From assembly GCA_936450465.1 (NCBI GenBank), contig OW388302.1, positions 59,618,328 to 59,682,327 on the forward strand: a DNA stretch of 64,000 nt. The letters are read 5' to 3'. Every line of letters begins with the position of its first letter. The first letter of the stretch is position 1. Below, piece by piece: positions 11,968 to 24,140 of the stretch. The translations under genes were made by a program, and so were the position numbers. The notes under the pieces are model-generated. The model worked only from the letters and a program-made list of their open reading frames with translations, was not told the DNA's origin and made no database searches. This DNA is from Gibbula magus (Eukaryota; Mollusca; Gastropoda; Trochida; Trochidae).

Positions 11968-13184
11968 TAAAGGCTTTTTCTGGAAAAGACATTTAAGAGT
12001 GTGTTTGTAATGATATTACACGTGTTTAAAGTGGTTTGAGGCCAAATTCATGGGGAAAATGGATTTCACCCAAAATGACGTACCTAATCTCCGAGTTTAG
12101 GTACGTACTTTTTTCATTTTTTTTGAAAAAAATCAAAATAAAGGCTTTTTCTGGAAAAGACATTTAAGAGTGTGTTTGTAATGATATTACACGTTTTTAG
12201 AGTGGTTTGAGGCCAAATTCATGGGGAAAATGGATTTCACCCAAAATGACGTACCTAATCTCCGAGTTTAGGTACGTACTTTTTTCATTTTTTTTGAAAA
12301 AAATCAAAATAAAGGCTTTTTCTGGAAAAGACATTTAAGAGTGTGTTTGTAATGATATTACACGTGTGTGGAATGGTTTGAGGCCAAATTCATGGGGAAA
12401 ATGGATTTCACCCAAAATGACGTACCTAATCTCCGAGTTTAGGTATGTACTTTTTTCATTTTTTTGGAAAAAATTCAAAATAAAGGCTTTTCTGGAAAAG
12501 ACATTTAAGAGTGTGTTTGTAATGATATTACACGTGTTTAGAGTGGTTTGAGGCCAAATTCATTGGGAAAATGGATTTCACCCAAAATGACGTACCTAAA
12601 CTGCGAGTTTAGGTACGTACTTTTACATTTTTTTTGAAAAAATTCAAATTAAAGGCTTTTTCTGGAAAAGACAAATTTAAGAGTGTGTTTGTAATGATAT
12701 TACACGTGTTTAGAGTGTTTTGAGACCAAATCTATGGGGAAAATGGATTTCACCCAAAATGACGTAAGTTAACTCAGAGTTTAGGTACGTACTTTTTTCA
12801 TTTTTTTGGAAAAAATTCAAAATAAAGGCTTCTTCTGGAAAAGACATTTAAAAGTGTGTTTGTAATGATATTACACGTGTTTAGAGTGGTTTGAGGCCAA
12901 ATTCATGGGGAAAATGTATTTCACCCAAAATGACGTACCTAAACTGCGAGTTTAGGTACGTACTTTTACATTTTTTTAAAAAAAATTAAAAATAAAGGCT
13001 TTTTCTGGAAAAGACATTTAAGAGTGTGTTTGTAATGATATTACACGTGTTTACAGTGGTTTGAGGCCAAATTCATGGGGAAAATGGATTTCACCCAAAA
13101 TGACGTACCTAAACTCCGAGTTTAGGTAAGTATTTTTTTTCTTTTTTTTTGTTGAAAAAAATCAATATAAAGGCTTTTTTCTGG

Positions 13185-14383
13185 AAAAGATATTTAAGAG
13201 TGTGTTTGTAATGATATTACAAGTGTTTAGAATGGTTTGAGGCCAGATTCATGGGGGAAATGGATTTCACCCAAAATGACGTACCTAATCTCCGAGTTTA
13301 GGTATGTACTTTTTTCATATTTTTTTAGAAAATTCAAAATAAAGGATATTTCTGGAAAAGACATTTAAGAGTGTGTTTGTAATGATATTAAAAGTGTTTA
13401 GAGTGGTTTGAGGCCAAATTCATGGAGAAAATGGATTTCACCCAAAATGACGTAACTAAACTCCGAGTTTAGGTACGTACTTTTTTAATTTTTTTTGGAA
13501 AAAATTCAAAATAAATGCTTCTTCTGGAAAAGACATTTAAGAGTGTGTTTGTAATGATATTACACGTATTTAGAGTGGTTTGACGCCAAATTCATGGGGA
13601 AAATGGATTTCACCCAAAATGACTTACCTAAACTCCGAGTTTAGGTACGTACTTTTTTTCATTTTTTTTGAAAAAATTCAAAATAAAGGCTTTTTCTGGA
13701 AAAGACATTTAAGAGTGTGTTTGTAATGATATTACACGTGTTTAGAGTGTTTTGAGGCCAAATTCATGGGGAAAATGGATTTCACCCAAAATGACGTACC
13801 TAAACTCCGAGTTTAGGTACGTACTTTTTCATTTTTTTTGAAAAAAATCAAAATAAAGACTTTTTCTGGAAAAGACATTAAAGAGTGTGTTTGTAATGAT
13901 ATTACACGTGTTTAGAATGGTTTGAGGCCAAATTCATGGGGGAAATGGATTTCACCCAAAATGACGTACCTAATCTCCGACTTTTGGTATGTACTTTCTT
14001 CATATTTTTTTAGAAAATTCAAAATAAAGGATATTTCTGGAAAAGACATTTAAGAGCGTGTTTGTAATGATATTAAAAGTGTTTAGAGTGGTTTCAGGCC
14101 AAATTCATGGAGAAAATGGATTTCACCCAAAATGACGTAACTTAACTCCAAGTTTAGGTACGTACTTTTTTCATTTTTTTGGAAAAAATTCAAAATAAAG
14201 GCTTCTTCTGGAAAAGACATTTAAGAGTGTGTTTGTAATGATATTACACGTATTTAGAGTGGTTTGAGGCCAAATTCATAGGGAAAATGGATTTCACCCA
14301 AAATGACGTACCTAAACTCTGAGTTTAGGTACGTACTTTTTTCATTTTTTAAAAAAAAAAATCAAAATAAAGGCTTTTTCTGG
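13185..14383. repeat. 7-mer HOR, second supra-unit, full copy
   Basis: This contains the same seven-monomer order and private markers as 3088-4287. It starts straight after a type D monomer, as in the first and third supra-units. Confidence 0.85.
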
Positions 14384-15238
14384 AAAAGACATTTAAGAGT
14401 GTGTTTGTAATGATATTACACGTGTTTAGAATGGTTTGAGGCCAAATTCATGGGGAAAATGGATTTCACCCAAAATGACGTACCTAATCTCCGAATTTAG
14501 GTATGTACTTTTTTCATATTTTTTTAGAAAATTCAAAATAAAGGATATTTCTGGAAAAGACATTTAAGAGTGTGTTTGTAATGATATTAAAAGTGTTTAG
14601 AGTGGTTTGAGGCCAAATTCATGGAGAAAATGGATTTCACCCAAAATGACGTAACTAAACTCCGAGTTTAGGTACGTACTTTTTTCATTTTTTTGGAAAA
14701 AATTCAAAATAAATGCTTCTTCTGGAAAAGACATTTAAGAGTGTGTTTGTAATGATATTACACGTATTTAGAGTGGTTTGACGCCAAATTCATGGGGAAA
14801 ATGGATTTCACCCAAAATGACTTACCTAAACTCCGAGTTTAGGTACGTACTTTTTTTCATTTTTTTTGAAAAAATTCAAAATAAAGGCTTTTTCCGGAAA
14901 AGACATTTAAGAGTGTGTTTGTAATGATATTACACGTGTTTAGAGTGTTTTGAGGCCAAATTCATGGGGAAAATGGATTTCACCCAAAATGACGTACCTA
15001 AACTCCGAGTTTAGGTACGTACTTTTTCATTTTTTTTGATAAAAATCAAAATAAAGACTTTTTCTGGAAAAGACATTAAAGAGTGTGTTTGTAATGATAT
15101 TACACGTGTTTAGAATGGTTTGAGGCCAAATTCATGGGGGAAATGGATTTCACCCAAAATGACGTACCTAATCTCCGACTTTTGGTATGTACTTTCTTCA
15201 TATTTTTTTAGAAAATTCAAAATAAAGGATATTTCTGG
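14384..15238. repeat. 7-mer HOR, second supra-unit, truncated copy (5 monomers)
   Basis: The second tandem copy stops after five monomers. At 15239 the array switches to the monomer with GTAAGTAAACTCAGAGTCTAGG, the equivalent of 1374. This is a clean monomer-boundary recombination junction. Confidence 0.82.
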
Positions 15239-16549
15239 AAAAGACATTTAAGAGTGTGTTTGTAATGATATTAAAAGTGTTTAGAGTGGTTTGAGGCCAA
15301 ATTCATGGAGAAAATGGATTTCACCCAAAATGACGTAAGTAAACTCAGAGTCTAGGTACGTACTTTTTTCATTTTTTTTGAAAAAATTCAAAATAAAGGC
15401 TTCTTCTGGAAAAGATATTTAAGAGTGTGATTGTAATGATATTACACGTGTTTAGAGTGGTTTGACGCCAAATTCATGGGGAAAATGGATTTCACCCAAA
15501 ATGACTTACCTAAACTCCGAGTTTAGGTACGTACTTTTTTCATTTTTTTTTTAAAAATTCAAAATAAAGGCTTTTTCTGGAAAAGACATTTAAGAGTGTG
15601 CTTGTAATGATATTACACGTGTTTAGAGTGGTTTGACGCCAAGTTCATGGGGAAAATGGATTCCACCCAAAATGACGTACCTAAACTCCGAGTTTAGTTA
15701 CGTACTTTTTCATTTTTTTTTGAAAAAATTCAACATAAAGGCTTTTTCTGGAAAAGACATTTAAGAGTGTGTTTGTAATGATATTACACGTGTTTAGAGT
15801 GTTTTGAGGCCAAATTCATGGGGAAAATGGATTTCACCCAAAATGACGTACCTAATCTGCGAGTTAAGGTACGTACTTTTTTCATTTTTTTTGAAAAAAA
15901 TCAAAATAAAGGCTTTTTCTGGAAAAGACATTTAAGAGTGTGTTTGTAATGATATTACACGTGTTTAAAGTGGTTTGAGTCCAAATTCATGGGGAAAATG
16001 TATTTCACCCAAAATGACGTACTTAAACTGCGAGTTTAGGTACGTACTTTTACATTTTTTTTGAAAAAATTCTAAATAAAGGCTTTTTCTGGAAAAGACA
16101 TTTAAGAGTGTGTTTGTAATGATATTACACGTGTTTAGAGTGGTTTGAGGCCAAATTCATGGGGAAAATGTATTTCACCCAAAATGACGTACTTAAACTG
16201 CGAGTTTAGGTACGTACTTTTACATTTTTTTTGAAAAAATTCTAAATAAAGGCTTTTTCTGGAAAAGACATTTAAGAGTGTGTTTGTAATGATATTACAC
16301 GTGTTTAGAGTGTTTTGAGGCCAAATTCATGGGGAAAATGGATTTCACCCAAAATGACGTACCTAATCTCCGAGTTAAGGTACGTACTTTTACATTTTTT
16401 TTGAAAAAATTCAAAATAAAGGCTTTTTCTGGAAAAGACATTTAAGAGTGTGTTTGTAATGATATTACACGTGTTTAAAGTGGTTTGAGGCCAAATTCAT
16501 GGGGAAAATGGATTTCACCCAAAATGACGTACCTAAACTCCAAGTTTAG
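15239..16549. repeat. Linker block between supra-units
   Basis: The first monomers repeat 1374 onward (GTAAGTAAACTCAG, then GTGTGATTG, then GTGTGCTTG with GGATTCCACCC). Then comes the doublet at 15923-16262, which repeats 5488-5827, and a monomer like 5828. The block is thus assembled from two parts of the first supra-unit. Confidence 0.8.
15923..16262. repeat. Near-identical monomer doublet, second occurrence
   Basis: Two 170-bp monomers carry GTACTTAAACTGCGAG, TTTTACATTTT and TTCTAAATAAAGG. The first has TTTAAAGTGGTTTGAGTCC, exactly as in the pair at 5488-5827. Confidence 0.85.
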
Positions 16550-19346
16550 GTAAGTATTTTTTTTCTTTTTTTTGTTGAAAAAAATCAATATAAAGGCTTT
16601 TTCTGGAAAAGATATTTAAGAGTGTGTTTGTAATGATATTACAAGTGTTTAGAATGGTTTGAGGCCAGATTCATGGGGAAAATGGATTTCACCCAAAATG
16701 ACGTACCTAATCTCCGAGTTTAGGTATGTACTTTTTTCATATTTTTTTAGAAAATTCAAAATAAAGGATATTTCTGGAAAAGACATTTAAGAGTGTGTTT
16801 GTAATGATATTAAAAGTGTTTAGAGTGGTTTGAGGCCAAATTCATGGAGAAAATGGATTTCACCCAAAATGACGTAAGTAAACTCAGAGTCTAGGCACGT
16901 ACTTTTTTCATTTTTTTTGAAAAAAATCAAAATAAAGGCTTCTTCTGGAAAAGATATTTAAGAGTGTGATTGTAATGATACTACACGTGTTTAGAGTGGT
17001 TTGACGCCAAATTCATGGGGAAAATGGATTTCACCCAAAATGACGTACCTAAACTCCAAGTTTAGGTAAGTATTTTTTTTCTTTTTTTTGTTGAAAAAAA
17101 TCAATATAAAGGCTTTTTCTGGAAAAGATATTTAAGAGTGTGTTTGTAATGATATTACACGTGTTTAGAATGGTTTGAGGCCAGATTCATGGGGAAAATG
17201 GATTTCACCCAAAATGACGTACCTAATCTCCGAGTTTAGGTATGTACTTTTTTCATATTTTTTTAGAAAATTCAAAATAAAGGATATTTCTGGAAAAGAC
17301 ATTTAAGAGTGTGTTTGTAATGATATTAAAAGTGTTTAGAGTGGTTTGAGGCCAAATTCATGGAGAAAATGGATTTCACCCAAAATGACGTAAGTAAACT
17401 CAGAGTCTAGGTACGTACTTTTTTCATTTTTTTTGAAAAAATTCAAAATAAAGGCTTCTTCTGGAAAAGATATTTAAGAGTGTGATTGTAATGATATTAC
17501 ACGTGTTTAGAGTGGTTTGACGCCAAATTCATGGGGAAAATGGATTTCACCCAAAATGACTTACCTAAACTCCGAGTTTAGGTACGTACTTTTTTCATTT
17601 TTTTTTTAAAAATTCAAAATAAAGGCTTTTTCTGGAAAAGACATTTAAGAGTGTGCTTGTAATGATATTACACGTGTTTAGAGTGGTTTGACGCCAAGTT
17701 CATGGGGAAAATGGATTCCACCCAAAATGACGTACCTAAACTCCGAGTTTAGTTACGTACTTTTTCATTTTTTTTTGAAAAAATTCAACATAAAGGCTTT
17801 TTCTGGAAAAGACATTTAAGAGTGTGTTTGTAATGATATTACACGTGTTTAGAGTGTTTTGAGGCCAAATTCATGGGGAAAATGGATTTCACCCAAAATG
17901 ACGTACCTAATCTCCGAGTTAAGGTACGTACTTTTTTCATTTTTTTGAAAAAAATAAAAATAAAGGCTTTTTCTGGAAAAGACATTTAAGAGTGTGTTTG
18001 TAATGATATTACACGTGTTTAGAGTGGTTTGAGGCCAAATTCATGGGGAAAATGGATTTCACCCAAAATGACGTACCTAAACTGCGAGTTTAGGTACGTA
18101 CTTTTACATTTTTTTTGAAAAAATTCAAAATAAAGGCTTTTTCTGGAAAAGACATTTAAGAGTGTGTTTGTAATGATATTACACGTGTTTAAAGTGGTTT
18201 GAGGCCAAATTCATGGGGAAAATGGATTTCACCCAAAATGACGTACCTAATCTCCGAGTTTAGGTACGTACTTTTTTCATTTTTTTTGAAAAAAATCAAA
18301 ATAAAGGCTTTTTCTGGAAAAGACATTTAAGAGTGTGTTTGTAATGATATTACACGTGTTTAGAGTGGTTTGAGGCCAAATTCATGGGGAAAATGGATTT
18401 CACCCAAAATGACGTACCTAATCTCCGAGTTTAGGTACGTACTTTTTTCATTTTTTTGGAAAAAAATCAAAATAAAGGCTTTTTCTGGAAAAGACATTTA
18501 AGAGTGTGTTTGTAATGATATTACACGTGTGTGGAATGGTTTGAGGCCAAATTCATGGGGAAAATGGATTTCACCCAAAATGACGTACCTAATCTCCGAG
18601 TTTAGGTATGTACTTTTTTCATTTTTTTTGAAAAAATTCAAAATAAAGGCTTTTTCTGGAAAAGACATTTAAGAGTGTGTTTGTAATGATATTACACGTG
18701 TTTAGAGTGGTTTGAGGCCAAATTCATTGGGAAAATGGATTTCACCCAAAATGACGTACCTAAACTGCGAGTTTAGGTACGTACTTTTACATTTTTTTTG
18801 AAAAAATTCAAATTAAAGGCTTTTTCTGGAAAAGACAAATTTAAGAGTGTGTTTGTAATGATATTACACGTGTTTAGAGTGTTTTGAGACCAAATCTATG
18901 GGGAAAATGGATTTCACCCAAAATGACGTAAGTTAACTCAGAGTTTAGGTACGTACTTTTTTCATTTTTTTGGAAAAAATTCAAAATAAAGGCTTCTTCT
19001 GGAAAAGACATTTAAGAGTGTGTTTGTAATGATATTACACGTGTTTAGAGTGGTTTGAGGCCAAATTCATGGGGAAAATGTATTTCACCCAAAATGACGT
19101 ACCTAAACTGCGAGTTTAGGTACGTACTTTTACATTTTTTTAAAAAAATAAAAAATAAAGGCTTTTTCTGGAAAAGACATTTAAGAGTGTGTTTGTAATG
19201 ATATTACACGTGTTTACAGTGGTTTGAGGCCAAATTCATGGGGAAAATGGATTTCACCCAAAATGACGTACCTAAACTCCGAGTTTAGGTAAGTATTTTT
19301 TTTCTTTTTTTTGTTGAAAAAAATCAATATAAAGGCTTTTTTCTGG

Positions 19347-20546
19347 AAAAGATATTTAAGAGTGTGTTTGTAATGATATTACAAGTGTTTAGAATGGTTT
19401 GAGGCCAGATTCATGGGGAAAATGGATTTCACCCAAAATGACGTACCTAATCTCCGAGTTTAGGTATGTACTTTTTTCATATTTTTTTAGAAAATTCAAA
19501 ATAAAGGATATTTCTGGAAAAGACATTTAAGAGTGTGTTTGTAATGATATTAAAAGTGTTTAGAGTGGTTTGAGGCCAAATTCATGGAGAAAATGGATTT
19601 CACCCAAAATGACGTAACTAAACTCCGAGTTTAGGTACGTACTTTTTTCATTTTTTTTGGAAAAAATTCAAAATAAAGGCTTCTTCTGGAAAAGACATTT
19701 AAGAGTGTGTTTGTAATGATATTACCCGTATTTAGAGTGGTTTGACGCCAAATTCATGGGGAAAATGGATTTCACCCAAAATGACTTACCTAAACTCCGA
19801 GTTTAGGTACGTACTTTTTTTCATTTTTTTTGAAAAAATTCAAAATAAAGGCTTTTTCCGGAAAAGACATTTAAGAGTGTGTTTGTAATGATATTACACG
19901 TGTTTAGAGTGTTTTGAGGCCAAATTCATGGGGAAAATGGATTTCACCCAAAATGACGTACCTAAACTCCGAGTTTAGGTACGTACTTTTTCATTTTTTT
20001 TGAAAAAAATCAAAATAAAGACTTTTTCTGGAAAAGACATTAAAGAGTGTGTTTGTAATGATATTACACGTGTTTAGAATGGTTTGAGGCCAAATTCATG
20101 GGGGAAATGGATTTCACCCAAAATGACGTACCTAATCTCCGACTTTTGGTATGTACTTTCTTCATATTTTTTTAGAAAATTCAAAATAAAGGATATTTCT
20201 GGAAAAGACATTTAAGAGCGTGTTTGTAATGATATTAAAAGTGTTTAGAGTGGTTTCAGGCCAAATTCATGGAGAAAATGGATTTCACCCAAAATGACGT
20301 AACTTAACTCCAAGTTTAGGTACGTACTTTTTTCATTTTTTTGGAAAAAATTCAAAATAAAGGCTTCTTCTGGAAAAGACATTTAAGAGTGTGTTTGTAA
20401 TGATATTACACGTATTTAGAGTGGTTTGAGGCCAAATTCATAGGGAAAATGGATTTCACCCAAAATGACGTACCTAAACTCTGAGTTTAGGTACGTACTT
20501 TTTTCATTTTTTTTAAAAAAAAAATCAAAATAAAGGCTTTTTATGG
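19347..20546. repeat. 7-mer HOR, third supra-unit, copy 1
   Basis: The same seven-monomer series is found here, again directly after a type D monomer. GACATTAAAGAGTG near 20038 and GACTTTTGG near 20141 are the quickest markers. Confidence 0.86.
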
Positions 20547-21745
20547 AAAAGACATTTAAGAGTGTGTTTGTAATGATATTACACGTGTTTAGAATGGTTT
20601 GAGGCCAAATTCATGGGGAAAATGGATTTCACCCAAAATGACGTACCTAATCTCCGAGTTTAGGTATGTACTTTTTTCATATTTTTTTAGAAAATTCAAA
20701 ATAAAGGATATTTCTGGAAAAGACATTTAAGAGTGTGTTTGTAATGATATTAAAAGTGTTTAGAGTGGTTTGAGGCCAAATTCATGGAGAAAATGGATTT
20801 CACCCAAAATGACGTAACTAAACTCCGAGTTTAGGTACGTACTTTTTTCATTTTTTTTGGAAAAAATTCAAAATAAATGCTTCTTCTGGAAAAGACATTT
20901 AAGAGTGTGTTTGTAATGATATTACACGTATTTAGAGTTGTTTGACGCCAAATTCATGGGGAAAATGGATTTCACCCAAAATGACTTACCTAAACTCCGA
21001 GTTTAGGTACGTACTTTTTTCAATTTTTTTGAAAAAATTCAAAATAAAGGCTTTTTCTGGAAAAGACATTTAAGAGTGTGTTTGTAATGATATTACACGT
21101 GTTTAGAGTGTTTTGAGGCCAAATTCATGGGGAAAATGGATTTCACCCAAAATGACGTACCTAAACTCCGAGTTTAGGTACGTACTTTTTCATTTTTTTT
21201 GAAAAAAATCAAAATAAAGACTTTTTCTGGAAAAGACATTAAAGAGTGTGTTTGTAATGATATTACACGTGTTTAGAATGGTTTGAGGCCAAATTCATGG
21301 GGGAAATGGATTTCACCCAAAATGACGTACCTAATCTCCGACTTTTGGTATGTACTTTCTTCATATTTTTTTAGAAAATTCAAAATAAAGGATATTTCTG
21401 GAAAAGACATTTAAGAGCGTGTTTGTAATGATATTAAAAGTGTTTAGAGTGGTTTCAGGCCAAATTCATGGAGAAAATGGATTTCACCCAAAATGACGTA
21501 ACTTAACTCCAAGTTTAGGTACGTACTTTTTTCATTTTTTTGGAAAAAATTCAAAATAAAGGCTTCTTCTGGAAAAGACATTTAAGAGTGTGTTTGTAAT
21601 GATATTACACGTATTTAGAGTGGTTTGAGGCCAAATTCATAGGGAAAATGGATTTCACCCAAAATGACGTACCTAAACTCTGAGTTTAGGTACGTACTTT
21701 TTTCATTTTTTTTAAAAAAAAAATCAAAATAAAGGCTTTTACTGG
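20547..21745. repeat. 7-mer HOR, third supra-unit, copy 2
   Basis: This is the tandem partner at an offset of about 1200 bp. It is followed by two further monomers of the same series (21746-22087), and then the series breaks. Confidence 0.86.
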
Positions 21746-22772
21746 AAAAGACATTTAAGAGTGTGTTTGTAATGATATTACACGTGTTTAGAATGGTTTG
21801 AGGCCAAATTCATGGGGAAAATGGATTTCACCCAAAATGACGTACCTAATCTCCGAATTTAGGTATGTACTTTTTTCATATTTTTTTAGAAAATTCAAAA
21901 TAAAGGATATTTCTGGAAAAGACATTTAAGAGTGTGTTTGTAATGATATTAAAAGTGTTTAGAGTGGTTTGAGGCCAAATTCATGGAGAAAATGGATTTC
22001 ACCCAAAATGACGTAACTAAACTCCGAGTTTAGGTACGTACTTTTTTCACTTTTTTGGAAAAAATTCAAAATAAAGGCTTCTTCTGGAAAAGACATTTAA
22101 GAGTGTGTTTGTAATGATATTACACGTGTTTAGAGTGGTTTGAGGCCAAATTCATGGGGAAAATGGATTTCACCCAAAATGACGTACCTAATCTCTGAGT
22201 TTAGGTACGTACCTTTTTCATTTTTTTTGAAAAAAATCAAAATAAAGGCTTTTTCTGGAAAAGACATTTAAGATTGTGTTTGTAATGATATTACACGTGT
22301 GTGGAATGGTTTGAGGCCAAATTCATGGGGGAAATGGATTTCACCCAAAATGACGTACCTAATCTCCGAGTTTAGGTATGTACTTTTTTCATTTTTTTGG
22401 AAAAAATTCAAAATAAAGGCTTTTTCTGGAAAAGACATTTAAGAGTGTGTTTGTAATGATATTACACGTGTTTAGAGTGGTTTGAGGCCAAATTCATTGG
22501 GAAAATGGATTTCACCCAAAATGACGTACCTAAACTGAGAGTTTAGGTACGTACTTTTAAATTTTTTTTGAAAAAATTCAAATTAAAGGCTTTTTCTGGA
22601 AAAGACAAATTTAAGAGTGTGTTTGTAATGATATTACACGTGTTTAGAGTGTTTTGAGACCAAATCTATGGGGAAAATGGATTTCACCCAAAATGACGTA
22701 AGTAAACTCAGAGTTTAGGTACGTACTTTTTTCATTTTTTTGGAAAAAATTCAAAATAAAGGCTTCTTCTGG

Positions 22773-24140
22773 AAAAGACATTTAAAAGTGTGTTTGTAAT
22801 GATATTACACGTATTTAGAGTGGTTTGACGCCATATTCATGGGGAAAATGGATTTCTCCCAAAATGACGTACCTTAACTCCGAGTTTAGGTACGTACTTT
22901 TTTCATTTTTTTTGAAAAAAATCAAAATAAAGGCTTCTTCTGGAAAAAACATTTAAGAGTGTGTTTGTAATGATATTACACGTGTTTAGAGTGTTTTGAG
23001 ACCAAATCTATGGGGAAAATGGATTTCATAAAAAATGACGTACCTAAACTCCGAGTTTAGGTACGTACTTTTTCATTTTTTTTGAAAAAAATCAAAATAA
23101 AGGCTTTTTCTGGAAAAGACATTTAAGAGTGTGTTTGTAATGATATTACACGTGTTTAGAGTGGTTTGAGGCCAAATTCATGGGGAAAATGGATTTCACC
23201 CAAAATGACGTACCTAAACTCCGACTTAATTTACGTACTTTTTTCATTTTTATTTGAAAAAAAATCAAAATAAAGGCTGTTTCTGGAAAAGATATTTAAG
23301 AGTGTGTTTGTAATGATATTACACGTATTTAGAGTGGTTTGACGCCAAGTTCATGGGGAAAATGGATTTCACCCAAAATGACGTACCTAAACTGCGAGTT
23401 TAGGTACGTACTTTTTTCATTTTTTTTGAAAAAAATCAAAATAAAGGCTTTTTCTGGAAAAGACATTTAAGAGTGTGTTTGTAATGATATTACACGTGTT
23501 TAGAGTGGTTTGACGCCAAATTCATGGGGAAAATTGATTTCTCCCAAAATGACGTACCTTAACTCCGAGTTTCGGTACGTACTTTTTTCATTTTTTTTGA
23601 AAAAAATCAAAATAAAGGCTTTTTCTGGAAAAGACATTTAAGAGTGTGTTTGTAATGATATTACACGTGTTTAGAGTGTTTTGAGACCAAATCTATGGGG
23701 AAAATGGATTTCATAAAAAATGACGTACCTAAACTCCGAGTTTAGGTACGTACTTTTTCATTTTTTTTGAAAAAAATCAAAATAAAGGCTTTTTCTGGAA
23801 AAGACATTTAAGAGTGTGTTTGTAATGATATTACACGTGTTTAGAGTGGTTTGAGGCCAAATTCATAGGGAAAATGGATTTCACCCAAAATGACGTACAT
23901 AAACTCCGAGTTTAGGTACGTACTTTTTTCATTTTTTTTTGAAAAAAATCAAAATAAAGGCTTTTTCTGGAAAAGACATTTAAGAGTGTGTTTGTAATGA
24001 TATTACACGTGTTTAGAGTGGTTTGACGCCAAGTTCATGGGGAAAATGGATTTCACCCAAAATGACGTACCTAAACTGCGAGTTTAGGTACGTACTTTTA
24101 CATTTTTTTTGAAAAAATTCAAAATAAAGGCTTTTTCTGG
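22773..24140. repeat. 4-mer duplication (~685 bp x 2)
   Basis: Copies start at 22773 and 23458. In both, a monomer with TTTCTCCC and GTACCTTAACTCC is followed by one with GAGACCAAATCTATGG and CATAAAAAATG, and then by two more. The second copies differ by scattered substitutions. Confidence 0.75.

Larger units (their letters stand above)
10558..15238. repeat. Supra-HOR, second copy in domain I
   Basis: Equivalent landmarks to the third copy lie about 6.16 kb apart: type D hallmarks at 13126 and 19289, the 2-bp insertion at 12670 and 18834, and the ACACGTGTGTGGAATGG variant near 12361 and 18524. It includes one full 7-mer (13185-14383) and a partial second (14384-15238). Confidence 0.8.
16550..22087. 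repeat. Supra-HOR, third copy in domain I
   Basis: This repeats the order of the second copy but retains the 171-bp monomer at about 17298 that is absent near 11302. It carries two full 7-mers (19347-20546 and 20547-21745) plus two monomers of a third. At 22088 it jumps to a monomer like the one just upstream of the GTGTGTGGAATGG variant. Confidence 0.8.
1..22772. repeat. Domain I: C/D-rich region with three supra-unit copies
   Basis: This domain is defined by type C and D monomers. Long blocks recur: 1-1373 with 9929-11301, and about 10558-15238 with about 16550-22087. A 2-bp insertion, giving GACAAATTTAAGAG, marks equivalent monomers at 2573, 12670, 18834 and 22604. The 12670 and 18834 copies are 6164 bp apart, about 36 monomers. 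Differences between copies are mostly whole-monomer gains or losses, as expected from unequal exchange. Confidence 0.85.

Noticed and set aside
12366..12551. Open frame of 61 codons, + strand
   Set aside because: It starts at a GTG created by the GTGTGTGG variant and reads straight through monomer sequence. Frames in neighbouring copies are closed, so it is not a gene.
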